61,744 nt of DNA, taken from NCBI RefSeq assembly GCF_027531905.1, contig NZ_JAPZSU010000024.1, positions 1 to 61,744 on the forward strand, written 5' to 3'. The DNA is from Flavobacterium sp. (GTDB taxonomy: Bacteria > Bacteroidota > Bacteroidia > Flavobacteriales > Flavobacteriaceae). A program made the position numbers and the translations under genes. Within the stretch, counting starts at the first letter, position 1; each line of letters begins with the position of its first letter. Below the pieces are notes generated by a model, which worked only from the letters and a program-made list of their open reading frames with translations, did not search any database and was not told where the DNA came from. This document shows positions 1-7,803 of the stretch, piece after piece.

Positions 1-1
1 T

Positions 2-322
2 TTTATTGAAGCCAAATATTCCAAACAGTCTAAGTCTGTTTTGAATGTGTCAAAAAAATCAATAATACTTTCTCCTTTGAATGATTCCATAACCTTTTTT
101 GTTTTCCGAAATATAAGAAAATATCTTTACAGCTCTATTAACATTAAAAACTTACCAAATGATTTTTCTGTTGATGCATATGATGTTCCCATTGTCAATT
201 TAAAAATTAATTACATTGATGGATCATATGTAGAAGTTAAAGATCGGGGACTACAAGGGACTTATGGATTACTAGCCATTTATTCAAAAATTGAGAACGT
301 TGTAAAACAAATTGATTTCTAA
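2..322 (+). CDS. partial hypothetical protein, C-terminal part
   Basis: The frame is open from the window edge and ends in TAA at 320-322, so this is the 3' part of a gene that starts outside the window. About 106 residues are visible. They are soluble, mixed alpha/beta in character, with no transmembrane segment and no motif that I recognise. An internal TTG or GTG near position 41-47 could act as a start, but upstream codons continue without a stop. The IS3 transposase remnant begins at its last base, so the tail may have been altered by that insertion. Confidence 0.4.
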   Translation, partial: FIEAKYSKQSKSVLNVSKKSIILSPLNDSITFFVFRNIRKYLYSSINIKNLPNDFSVDAYDVPIVNLKINYIDGSYVEVKDRGLQGTYGLLAIYSKIENVVKQIDF

Positions 323-428
323 AGAACAAATGAAGCTTGACATCTTTGAATACATTGAAATTTGGCATAACCGAAAAAGAAGACATTCTGCATTGAATTA
401 TGCAACTATTCAAGAATTAAAAAATTAA
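321..428 (+). pseudogene. IS3-family transposase (OrfB) C-terminal remnant
   Basis: About 36 codons survive and end in TAA at 426-428. The visible residues include FEYIEIWHNRKRRHSALNY, the signature tail of IS3/IS150-type OrfB integrase transposases that follows the last catalytic Glu. The DDE catalytic core and any start codon are absent, so this is a dead fragment. It marks an old insertion at the left edge. I cannot see the matching terminal inverted repeats. Confidence 0.8.
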
Positions 429-637
429 TTAATTACAAAAATGTAGCTTAACTTAATGTTTAGTTTTTATTTGCATATCCAGAAAAAGAAAAACACTAAA
501 TCAAACAACTTCTAAAAAGAAATTATTAAAGTACAAGATGGATTTTTCCCTAAAAAGCGGTTTATTTTTGTGGCTAAATGGTAAAAAACAATCATTTTGT
601 TTAAAATATAACAATTTGTTAAAAATTGTGAATCGTG
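429..637. other. AT-rich intergenic, no gene seen
   Basis: AT-rich sequence between the IS3 remnant and the asd promoter. No open frame, hairpin terminator or repeat stood out. It may include the right end of the decayed insertion sequence. Confidence 0.4.
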
Positions 638-667
638 TTGTTTTCTTTGTCAGATTACGTACTTTTG
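638..667 (+). promoter_or_regulatory. asd promoter
   Basis: TTG at 638-640 and TACTTTTG at 660-667 match the Bacteroidota -33 (TTG) and -7 (TAnnTTTG) elements with 19 bases between them. The asd start codon lies 35 bases after the -7 box. Confidence 0.65.
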
Positions 668-702
668 TGGCTCAATAATAAGACACTATAAATTTATATA
701 CA

Positions 703-1692
703 ATGAGAATAGCAGTTGTAGGTGCTACCGGAATGGTAGGCGAAATAATGTTGAAAGTATTAGCAGAACGCAATTTTCCAGTTACAGAGTTAATCCCTGT
801 TGCTTCAGAAAAATCAGTAGGAAAAGAAATAGAGTTCAACGGAAAAAAATATAAAGTAGTAGGATTGCAAACGGCAGTAGATTTAAAAGCAGATATTGCT
901 TTGTTTTCTGCTGGAGGAGGAACTTCTTTGGAGTGGGCTCCGAAATTTGCAGCCGCTGGTACTACAGTAATTGATAATTCTTCAGCTTGGAGAATGGACC
1001 CAACCAAAAAATTAGTGGTTCCAGAAATCAATGCTAGTCAATTGACTAAAGAAGACAAAATCATTGCGAATCCAAACTGTTCAACTATCCAAATGGTATT
1101 GGCTTTGGCACCTTTGCATCAAAAATACAACATCAAACGTGTAATTGTTTCTACTTATCAGTCCATTACTGGTACTGGTGTAAAAGCGGTACAACAATTT
1201 GAAAATGAAGTAGCTGGAATTGAAGGTGAAATGGTGTACAAATACAAAATCAATCGCAATTGTATTCCACAATGTGATAGTTTCGAAGACAATGGTTACA
1301 CCAAAGAGGAAATGAAATTGGTAAACGAAACCAAAAAAATCTTAAGCGATGATTCTATTAGAGTTACGGCAACTGCTGTCCGTGTACCAGTAGTTGGAGG
1401 TCATAGCGAAGCGGTGAATGTTGAGTTCACTAATGATTTTGATGTGACTGAGGTGCGTAACATTTTACACCATACAGATGGAGTAGTAGTGCAAGACAAC
1501 TTAGATACTTTTACCTATCCAATGCCTCGTTATGCTGAAGGAAAAAATGAAGTTTTTGTAGGTAGAATTCGTCGTGACGAAAGCCAAGCCAACACTTTGA
1601 ATATGTGGATTGTGGCTGATAACTTGAGAAAAGGAGCCGCTACAAACACCATTCAAATTGCAGAATATTTAATCGCAGCCAATTTAGTTTAA
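703..1692 (+). CDS. asd: aspartate-semialdehyde dehydrogenase
   Basis: 329 residues, full length for the family. The enzyme reduces aspartyl-4-phosphate to aspartate semialdehyde with NADPH, in the cytoplasm, at the branch to lysine, threonine and methionine. The N-terminal Rossmann motif is GATGMVGE (residues 8-15). The nucleophile is Cys126 in NPNCST, and the general-base region is VGGHSEAV with His234. The ATG at 703 follows a promoter at 638-667, and a strong hairpin terminator follows the stop, so this looks monocistronic. Nothing unusual. Confidence 0.97.
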   Translation: MRIAVVGATGMVGEIMLKVLAERNFPVTELIPVASEKSVGKEIEFNGKKYKVVGLQTAVDLKADIALFSAGGGTSLEWAPKFAAAGTTVIDNSSAWRMDPTKKLVVPEINASQLTKEDKIIANPNCSTIQMVLALAPLHQKYNIKRVIVSTYQSITGTGVKAVQQFENEVAGIEGEMVYKYKINRNCIPQCDSFEDNGYTKEEMKLVNETKKILSDDSIRVTATAVRVPVVGGHSEAVNVEFTNDFDVTEVRNILHHTDGVVVQDNLDTFTYPMPRYAEGKNEVFVGRIRRDESQANTLNMWIVADNLRKGAATNTIQIAEYLIAANLV

Positions 1693-1718
1693 AACACTAT
1701 AACCCACAACACAACCAG

Positions 1719-1747
1719 AACCGCTTCTAATTGGAAGCGGTTTTTTT
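1719..1747 (+). terminator. rho-independent terminator of asd
   Basis: A perfect 9-bp stem (AACCGCTTC at 1719-1727 with GAAGCGGTT at 1734-1742) is followed by a T run. Confidence 0.85.
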
Positions 1748-1826
1748 ATGCTTTTTTTTGCTTTCAAAAGCAGCGCAACCCCAATGAAATGTTGTACTTT
1801 TAAACTTTAAATTTTAATTGGAGAAG

Positions 1827-2516
1827 ATGAAAAAGCTAAAAGTAATTGCCTTCGATGCAGATGATACACTTTGGGGCAATGAAATGTATTTTGACGAAAC
1901 CGAAAAGAAATTCTGTGGTTTGATGGAAGATTATCTTTCGCATCAAGGAATTTCGTCCGAATTGTTTCAAATAGAAATTGCGAATTTAAAACTATACGGC
2001 TACGGAATCAAAGGGTATATTCTATCGATGATTGAGGCTGCTATGAAAATTTCAAACAATACTATTTCTATTGAAGCGATTGAAAAAATCGTGCAATACG
2101 GAAAAGATTTGCTAGAAAAGCCTGTCGATTTGCTAGAAGGTGTGACCGAAACTTTAGAAGCGTTGAGTGGAAAATATAAATTAGTAGTTGCTACAAAAGG
2201 TGATTTATTAGACCAAAGACGAAAATTGCACAATTCGGGCTTAGGACCGTATTTTCATCATATTGAAGTAATGTCAGACAAACAAGAAATCGATTATTTG
2301 GATTTGATTAAACGTTTGGAGATTCAACCCGATGAGTTTTATATGATTGGTAATTCGCTTAAGTCGGATGTTTTGCCTGTACTTTCTATAGGTGGTTATG
2401 CTGCACATATTCCGTTTCACACGACTTGGGCACACGAGAAAATAGACCACAAAGTAGAGCATCCCAACTTTACTACCTTGCAACAATTAACTGATATAAT
2501 TCCACTTTTAACCTAA
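1827..2516 (+). CDS. HAD-family hydrolase
   Basis: 229 residues from the ATG at 1827; an in-frame TTG at 1818 is a less likely start. The HAD motif I is IAFDADDTLW, with Asp10 as nucleophile and Asp12 as acid/base. Motif II lies in LVVATKG and motifs III/IV around MIGNSLKSDVLP. A four-helix-type cap sits between motifs I and II. This class hydrolyses small phosphate esters such as phosphoglycolate or sugar and nucleotide phosphates; the substrate cannot be read from sequence. Its stop overlaps the next start (TAATG), so the two genes are translationally coupled. Confidence 0.85.
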   Translation: MKKLKVIAFDADDTLWGNEMYFDETEKKFCGLMEDYLSHQGISSELFQIEIANLKLYGYGIKGYILSMIEAAMKISNNTISIEAIEKIVQYGKDLLEKPVDLLEGVTETLEALSGKYKLVVATKGDLLDQRRKLHNSGLGPYFHHIEVMSDKQEIDYLDLIKRLEIQPDEFYMIGNSLKSDVLPVLSIGGYAAHIPFHTTWAHEKIDHKVEHPNFTTLQQLTDIIPLLT

Positions 2517-3145
2517 TGAAGCAGCCGTTTGACCTTGAAAATTGGAACAGAAAAGAGCATTTTCATTTTTTTAGACAAATGAGTGAGCCTTTTTTTGGCG
2601 CTACGGTGGCAATAGACTGCACAAAGGCATACGAAAAAGCCAAATCCATTTCATCTTCTTTCTTTATTTATTATTTGCACAAAACCTTACAAGCGGTCAA
2701 TGCGATTGAAAATTTTAGATACCGAATCGATGACGAAACCATTGTGGTTTACGATAGAATTGATGGCTCTGCTACTATTGGTCGTCCTGATGGAACCTTT
2801 GGATTTTCATTAATTGAATTTCATCCCGATTTTGCTGTTTTCGAAAAAAATGCGTTAGAAGAAATCGAACGCATTCAAAACACCACAGGTTTGTTTACTC
2901 GTTCTTTTGATGCAGATAATTTAATTCATTTTTCGGCAGTACCTTGGTTGGATTTTACGTCTTTATCGCATGCTAGAAGTTTTACTTTTCCAGATAGTTG
3001 TCCTAAAATTTCTTTTGGAAAAATGGTGGTTGAAAAGGATGGAAGCAAAAGAATGAATATGTCGGTACATGTTCATCACGGTTTGATGGATGGATTGCAT
3101 TTGGGACAATTTGTAGATTATTTTCAGCAAATTATGAACGATTAA
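2516..3145 (+). CDS. chloramphenicol acetyltransferase-like protein (CatA family)
   Basis: 209 residues, close to the usual 210-220 of trimeric chloramphenicol acetyltransferases. The catalytic motif HHGLMDG is at residues 187-193 near the C-terminus, as in CAT enzymes. The N-terminal half has the usual antiparallel sheet pattern (FRQMSEPFFGATVAIDCT). It overlaps the HAD gene by one base. Chromosomal CAT-like proteins are common in flavobacteria and many do not acetylate chloramphenicol, so the acceptor is unknown. The family call is firm; the resistance role is not. Confidence 0.8.
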   Translation: MKQPFDLENWNRKEHFHFFRQMSEPFFGATVAIDCTKAYEKAKSISSSFFIYYLHKTLQAVNAIENFRYRIDDETIVVYDRIDGSATIGRPDGTFGFSLIEFHPDFAVFEKNALEEIERIQNTTGLFTRSFDADNLIHFSAVPWLDFTSLSHARSFTFPDSCPKISFGKMVVEKDGSKRMNMSVHVHHGLMDGLHLGQFVDYFQQIMND

Positions 3146-3206
3146 GTAGCGATTTTTTGGTATGCTCTTTGCGGGAGGAATTGTACTATTTTTAATATAA
3201 ATCATT

Positions 3207-4577
3207 ATGAAGCAGGTAGTAGTTCTTTTATTTCTAGCAAGTACTTTTTTTACTTTTGGTCAAATTAGGTTGGCTTCTCATCCTTTAGAATTAAAAAAAG
3301 CAAAAGAGTACCATCAAATCATCAACACCTCTGATAGGCAAAATGATAATGTGTTTGTTTTTGCTACCGATAAAGAAAAAACAACGATTCTAAAGTACAG
3401 TCCCTTTTTGTTTTTCAAAGATAGTATGGTGACCAAAAGACCCGATATTGGTTATAAATTAATGGCAGGTTATTCCTTTGGAACAGATGAAAATCCGACT
3501 ATTTACTGGGCCGATTCTAATTTTAGAAGCATAGTCGCAGTACATTATGATTTGGTTACAAAGACGACGACGGCTAACTATCTTCAGTTGCCTTTACAGC
3601 GAGAAACGGTGCTTAACGCCTTTAACGAGAACAATAATTTTTATGTTCTTACTAAAAAGAATACTACCGAAGCTTTAGTGCTTTATGTTTTTAACGGAGG
3701 TGGAAAAACGCAATACCTTCTTGACTTTAGTGGTTTCGAGTTTGTCAATAGTAAAAAAGAACCCATCAATTTGTCTCTTATTTTAGCAGTTTTGCCTTTA
3801 GAAAAAATAGAAACCCGTGCCTATAATCCGTTGTTCAAAGCTACTAGTAAATCAAAATTTTATGTTCGTGAAAATGATATACTCTTCACGTTCGATCATA
3901 ATATAAATGAAACGCAACTGTTTCAATTGGATTTTAAAACACTAAAACTCATCGAGCGTAACATTTCACAATTTCCATTGAAACGCCTTAATGGTTTGTC
4001 GAATTCATATTATCACGAAAACAGAATCTATCAGCTTACGACGAATGATGAAGAGCTCCATTTTGGGTACAAAGATTTTGAAACCGATGCGGTAATCAAA
4101 GAATTTAGTGTAACCAAAAATGATAGTATCACCTTCAAAAACTCCCCTTTGTACGCTCAAGTTATGAATCAACGGCCAAAAGCAATCAAAACTACCGCCA
4201 AGTTTTTGAAGCAATTATCATCATCTGATTTGGGGGTTACGGTCTATAAAACACCCAAGAATTTGTTTTTAACTATAGGCGGAAATCAAGAAATAGAGCA
4301 ATTGTCTACAGGGTTTGCACCAAATGGCGGTGACTTCGTAACCAATTCTTATTTTATACCATTGAATGTTTATTTTGAAACTGTTTTGGATAAGAAAGGG
4401 AATCATATCAATTCAAAACCCGAGCCTTTGGCCACCGATTTTATAGGTCAGTTTTCTTATGAAAACCCTCAAGCCGCTTTGCAAAGTACTTTCAGGCATA
4501 AGAATTATTACATTAATGGATATTACGATACTAAGTTGAAGCAGTTTGTGATGCAGAAATTTTATGATGGTTTTTAA
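3207..4577 (+). CDS. secreted hypothetical protein
   Basis: 456 residues. A signal peptide is clear (MKQVVVLLFLASTFFTFGQ, cleavage after about residue 19). The rest is soluble, rich in beta strands and aromatic residues, with repeated short segments such as NNFYVLTKKN that suggest a propeller-like or all-beta fold. There is no lipobox, no catalytic motif that I know and no membrane segment. It stands between the CAT-like gene (61 bases upstream) and ferritin (90 bases downstream) on the same strand, but function cannot be inferred from that context. Confidence 0.75.
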   Translation: MKQVVVLLFLASTFFTFGQIRLASHPLELKKAKEYHQIINTSDRQNDNVFVFATDKEKTTILKYSPFLFFKDSMVTKRPDIGYKLMAGYSFGTDENPTIYWADSNFRSIVAVHYDLVTKTTTANYLQLPLQRETVLNAFNENNNFYVLTKKNTTEALVLYVFNGGGKTQYLLDFSGFEFVNSKKEPINLSLILAVLPLEKIETRAYNPLFKATSKSKFYVRENDILFTFDHNINETQLFQLDFKTLKLIERNISQFPLKRLNGLSNSYYHENRIYQLTTNDEELHFGYKDFETDAVIKEFSVTKNDSITFKNSPLYAQVMNQRPKAIKTTAKFLKQLSSSDLGVTVYKTPKNLFLTIGGNQEIEQLSTGFAPNGGDFVTNSYFIPLNVYFETVLDKKGNHINSKPEPLATDFIGQFSYENPQAALQSTFRHKNYYINGYYDTKLKQFVMQKFYDGF

Positions 4578-4667
4578 TTTTTTGTCGTTACAATTGTGAT
4601 CTTATTGTTATCTTAGTGTTTCCCGAAATCTGTTTTAAATATTGTCATTAACTTAAAAAATAAAATC

Positions 4668-5189
4668 ATGTTGTCTAAAAATATTGAAGTCGCACTGAAC
4701 AATCAAATTCGTATCGAAGCAGAGTCTTCTCAAATTTATTTGTCAATGGCTTGTTGGGCTGAAGTGAGTGGACTGGAGGGAATTGCACAGTTCATGTATG
4801 CACAGTCCGATGAAGAACGTGCTCATATGTTGAAACTGATTAAGTATGTAAACGAACGTGGAGGTCACGCACAAATCACCGATTTAAAAGCACCAAAAAC
4901 TACCTATGATACTTTTCAAGGAATGTTTGAGGAATTGTACAAACACGAGATTTTTGTTTCAAATTCTATCAACGAATTGGTACATATCACTTTTTCAGAA
5001 AAAGATTATGCCACGCACAATTTCTTGCAATGGTACGTTGCTGAACAAATTGAAGAGGAAGCTACTGCTAAGTCTATTTTGGATAAAATCAATTTGATTG
5101 GTGATGATAAAGGAGGCTTGTATTTATTTGACCGCGATATCCAGCAAGCTGCTGTTGCCAGTGCTGCCGCAGCCGCTGCAACTAAGTAA
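4668..5189 (+). CDS. ftnA: ferritin, non-heme (FtnA type)
   Basis: 173 residues. It forms a 24-subunit iron-storage shell in the cytoplasm and oxidises Fe(II) to a mineral core. The ferroxidase residues of bacterial FtnA are all present at the expected positions: Glu17, Glu50, His53, Glu94, Gln127 and Glu130. The C-terminal tail is unusual in its Ala richness (AAVASAAAAAATK), which may only be a flexible end. A strong hairpin terminator follows. No copy of the iron-regulon operator seen elsewhere in the window was found upstream. Confidence 0.96.
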   Translation: MLSKNIEVALNNQIRIEAESSQIYLSMACWAEVSGLEGIAQFMYAQSDEERAHMLKLIKYVNERGGHAQITDLKAPKTTYDTFQGMFEELYKHEIFVSNSINELVHITFSEKDYATHNFLQWYVAEQIEEEATAKSILDKINLIGDDKGGLYLFDRDIQQAAVASAAAAAATK

Positions 5190-5207
5190 TACTTCTCTAT
5201 AACTTTT

Positions 5208-5237
5208 AACCCGAATGCATTATTCGGGTTTTTTTAT
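5208..5237 (+). terminator. rho-independent terminator of ferritin gene
   Basis: 9-bp perfect stem (AACCCGAAT at 5208-5216, ATTCGGGTT at 5222-5230) followed by seven T residues. Confidence 0.85.
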
Positions 5238-5258
5238 GCCTTTTTATGTTAAAGTTTA

Positions 5259-5288
5259 TTTAGAATAGATAAAAACAGCATATATTTG
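5259..5288 (+). promoter_or_regulatory. promoter with iron-type operator before the small Cys/Lys gene
   Basis: The -7 box TATATTTG is at 5281-5288. Upstream, TTTAGAATAGATAAAA (5259-5274) differs by one base from the 16-mer at 57919-57934 in front of the heme receptor, and the following TATATTTGCC is shared too. This suggests control by the same metal-responsive regulator. Confidence 0.55.
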
Positions 5289-5312
5289 CCTTCGAAATTA
5301 AGACTCAAGATT

Positions 5313-5507
5313 ATGAGTAAGAAAGACAAAGAAAAGGACAAGAAAAAAGGCAAAAAAGAAAAGAAAGACCAAAAGAAGAAAGCGCTTTTGGCTAAAATCA
5401 AAGTTGCCGAAAACTGCAAATCAAAATGTTGCGGAAAATACGAGAAAGGCGAAAACAAACGTTGTGGCCGTTGTCCTATGTTTGATTTGATTAACAAAGT
5501 AGCTTAA
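5313..5507 (+). CDS. small Lys-rich, Cys-rich protein
   Basis: 64 residues from the ATG at 5313. The first 30 residues are mostly Lys, Asp and Glu (a charged, probably disordered or helical segment). The second half carries five Cys in CKSKCCGKYEKG and KRCGRCPM, a likely metal-binding knuckle. No signal peptide or membrane segment. I recognise this arrangement only as a conserved flavobacterial hypothetical. Its promoter carries nearly the same operator as the heme receptor at 57980, so I infer a role in iron limitation, for example metal binding or delivery. The T run after the stop has no strong hairpin. Confidence 0.75.
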   Translation: MSKKDKEKDKKKGKKEKKDQKKKALLAKIKVAENCKSKCCGKYEKGENKRCGRCPMFDLINKVA

Positions 5508-5536
5508 TTTTTTTTCTCCCCCTTTATTTATACTGA

Positions 5537-5969
5537 CATAATATTAAACCCAAAAGGCATTCAGAACACTCAATCTTTTGTTCAGCCTTTTATGTCCTTA
5601 AATGCCTTCTATGGTTTTGAAAAATTCCGTGCTTATAGAAAACTTAAATGGCTTATATATTTTAAATTAATTCTTCCTGATTTAGATATATTTTTCTAAT
5701 AGCTGAATCATTTCATCCGTATATCGGTAGACAAAAATTAACCACAAAGTTCACAAAGCAGGCACAAAGATTCACTAAGCACATAATATTAAACCCAAAA
5801 GGCATCAAGAACACTCAAGTTTTTACTCAGCTTTTTATGTCCTTAAATGCCTTCTATGGTTTTGAAAAATTCTGTGCTTATAGAAAACTCAAATGGCTTA
5901 TATGTTTTAATTCAATTCTTCCTGATGTAGATGTATGTTTTCTAATAGCTGAATGATTTCATCCGCATA
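5537..5969. repeat. tandem segmental duplication containing the HRDC gene 3' end
   Basis: Two copies of about 188 bases, at 5537-5723 and 5782-5969, offset by 245 bases and roughly 90% alike by eye. Copy 2 includes the last 60 or so coding bases of the HRDC gene on the minus strand; copy 1 is a non-coding relic of the same segment. The spacer contains accaCAAAGTTCACAAAGca-type sequence common in flavobacterial intergenic regions. Confidence 0.8.
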
Positions 5970-6362
5970 CTGTTGCGTTCGTTTTTCTCCAAATCCTTTA
6001 ATCCATTGAAAATCGGATAGGGCTTGTGGATGTTGCACCGCTATTTGAATCAGATGGCTGTTGTGACAGACTACAAAGGGTTTCACGCCATTCGTTTTGG
6101 CTTTTTCGTTGCGCCATTTTTTCAAGTGTTCAAACCTATCGATTTGGTCTTGAGTTAGGTCGGTGAGTGACGCTTTTTCCTGAGACGCAAGATTGATTTT
6201 TTCTTTATAGTGCAACAAAACCGACCAATAACTCGCATCGGATTCGATGAAATGGGTATCGGACTGAACCAATTCTACCGAGGCTATAAAATCATTAAGC
6301 TGTTGCTGGTCTTGCGCCAAATGAGGAGCATCTACCCGAACGGAAAATACTTGCACATTCAT
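5907..6362 (-). CDS. HRDC domain protein
   Basis: 151 residues. The C-terminal 80 residues form an HRDC (helicase and RNase D C-terminal) domain, with FEHLKKWRNEKAKTNGVKPF and later FQWIKGFGEKRTQQYADEI, the nucleic-acid-binding helices of the fold. The N-terminal half is a short region with aromatic residues that may help DNA binding; there is no helicase or nuclease domain. It starts two bases after the ssb stop, so the two are co-transcribed, which fits a role with single-stranded DNA. Its 3' end has been duplicated downstream. Confidence 0.82.
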   Translation of the reverse strand: MNVQVFSVRVDAPHLAQDQQQLNDFIASVELVQSDTHFIESDASYWSVLLHYKEKINLASQEKASLTDLTQDQIDRFEHLKKWRNEKAKTNGVKPFVVCHNSHLIQIAVQHPQALSDFQWIKGFGEKRTQQYADEIIQLLENIHLHQEELN

Positions 6363-6364
6363 AA

Positions 6365-6706
6365 CTACTGATTTAATTTGCCTATCAAAAGGATTTCATT
6401 CACTTTCACTTCAGTAATATAGCGTTTTTCTCCGTTCTTGTCTTCGTAACTATTATAAGTGAGCTTGCCTTCAACAGCAATTTCCTTGCCTTTGGTCACG
6501 TATTTCTCAATGATTTCGGCTGTTTTGTCCCAAGCGGTTACTTTGTGCCATTCCGTTTGAGTTACTTTTTCGCCTTTTTCGTTGCGATAGCTTTCGTTTG
6601 TAGCAAGAGTAAGTTTGGCTACTTTTTTACCTCCTTCGAAGTTTTTGATTTCTGGTTCGTTTCCTACGTGACCGATTAATTGTACTTTGTTTTTCATTGC
6701 ATTCAT
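6365..6706 (-). CDS. ssb: short single-stranded DNA-binding protein
   Basis: 113 residues, or 110 if translation starts at the second ATG (6697). An OB-fold with the SSB signatures VQLIGHVGNEPEI, ATNESYRNEKGE, TEWHKVTAWDKTAEI and VEGKLTYNSY. It ends right after the OB-fold, so it lacks the Gly/Pro-rich linker and acidic DDIPF-like tip that recruits partner proteins in full-length SSB. This suggests an accessory SSB rather than the main replication protein. It is followed by the HRDC gene in an operon. Confidence 0.9.
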   Translation of the reverse strand: MNAMKNKVQLIGHVGNEPEIKNFEGGKKVAKLTLATNESYRNEKGEKVTQTEWHKVTAWDKTAEIIEKYVTKGKEIAVEGKLTYNSYEDKNGEKRYITEVKVNEILLIGKLNQ

Positions 6707-6861
6707 GGCTTGTAAATTTAAATGTTAGGCATATAATTAAAATGTTCGTGTCGGATGAATAACAAGGTCGTTGTTTCATTTCGACAGGGCAAAGATGCAG
6801 TGCCGATTGATAATTAGTCGGTTGCATCCCATTTACTTTCGGTTGTAATTGTTTGTAACCG

Positions 6862-6891
6862 TTTGTAAATGAAATTTTTTGAGTATATTTG
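6862..6891 (+). promoter_or_regulatory. promoter of the membrane-protein gene
   Basis: TTTG at 6862-6865 and TATATTTG at 6884-6891, 18 bases apart, fit the Bacteroidota consensus. Confidence 0.55.
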
Positions 6892-6945
6892 GTAAGATTA
6901 TAGCGATTTTAAATGTTAGTTGTATTTTTAAAAAATGAAAAAGAA

Positions 6946-7599
6946 ATGGAAATAGTTATCTCAATACAAGTTTTGATTTATGCTCATGCGCTTTTTGGTG
7001 GAATTTCACTACTTTCAGGCATGGTTTCGATTGTGTCAAAAAAAGGTAAAATAGTACACAAAAAATCCGGGAAACTGTTTTTCTATTCTATGCTATTTTC
7101 CGCAGTAACCGCATTAATAATTGCAATTTTACCAAAACACGAAAGTCCATTTTTATTTTCTATCGGTTTATTTAGTTCTTATTTTATTTTGACAGGTTAT
7201 AGAGCTTTAAATTATAAATCTGAAAATCTAAAACTAACGATTGATAAAATAATTTCTTGGGCGATGATTTTTACAGGAATAATAATGATAGTATATAATC
7301 CAATTTTTAACGATAAAATAAATATTATTTTGACAGTCTTTGGTTTGCTTGGATTAATTTTTTCTGTTAGAGACCTAGTTTTATATAAGGATATAAACAA
7401 CCTGAAAAAAAGTTGGTTAAAATTACATTTAGGAAAAATGATTGGTGGATATATCGCTGCAACAACAGCATTTGTTGTGGTAAATAATTTTTTTCCAAGT
7501 TTTTATGGATGGTTTATACCTGGAATAATTGGTGGAATTTATATAACATATTGGATGATGAAATTGAATAAAAATCTAAAGCTACCAGCTAAGCTTTAG
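6946..7599 (+). CDS. multi-pass membrane protein, DUF2306-like
   Basis: 217 residues from the ATG at 6946, preceded by an A-rich leader; an in-frame ATG at 6913 would add 11 residues. Seven or so hydrophobic segments cover most of the chain (first around IQVLIYAHALFGGISLLSGM, last around FIPGIIGGIYITYWMM), with a His in helix 1 and HKKSGK between helices 1 and 2. This pattern resembles predicted membrane proteins of the DUF2306/COG5395 group, of unknown function. A promoter sits at 6862-6891. No clear partner gene nearby. Confidence 0.7.
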   Translation: MEIVISIQVLIYAHALFGGISLLSGMVSIVSKKGKIVHKKSGKLFFYSMLFSAVTALIIAILPKHESPFLFSIGLFSSYFILTGYRALNYKSENLKLTIDKIISWAMIFTGIIMIVYNPIFNDKINIILTVFGLLGLIFSVRDLVLYKDINNLKKSWLKLHLGKMIGGYIAATTAFVVVNNFFPSFYGWFIPGIIGGIYITYWMMKLNKNLKLPAKL

Positions 7600-7803
7600 A
7601 AGGGCTTCGGGTCTGTCAAGTGAGCGCGCAAAAAGGATTAAAAATAGTGATTGACCTAGAACCTAAACTTTTTCTAATCCACTTTATCACAGGGAACAGA
7701 GCCTTGTAAACTATAGTAAGTAACGATTTTTTTGAAGCAGTCTAATCCATAAACTCCGTGCTATAAAAAACCAATTCACTAACCCCCTAAAACTCCACTA
7801 CAA

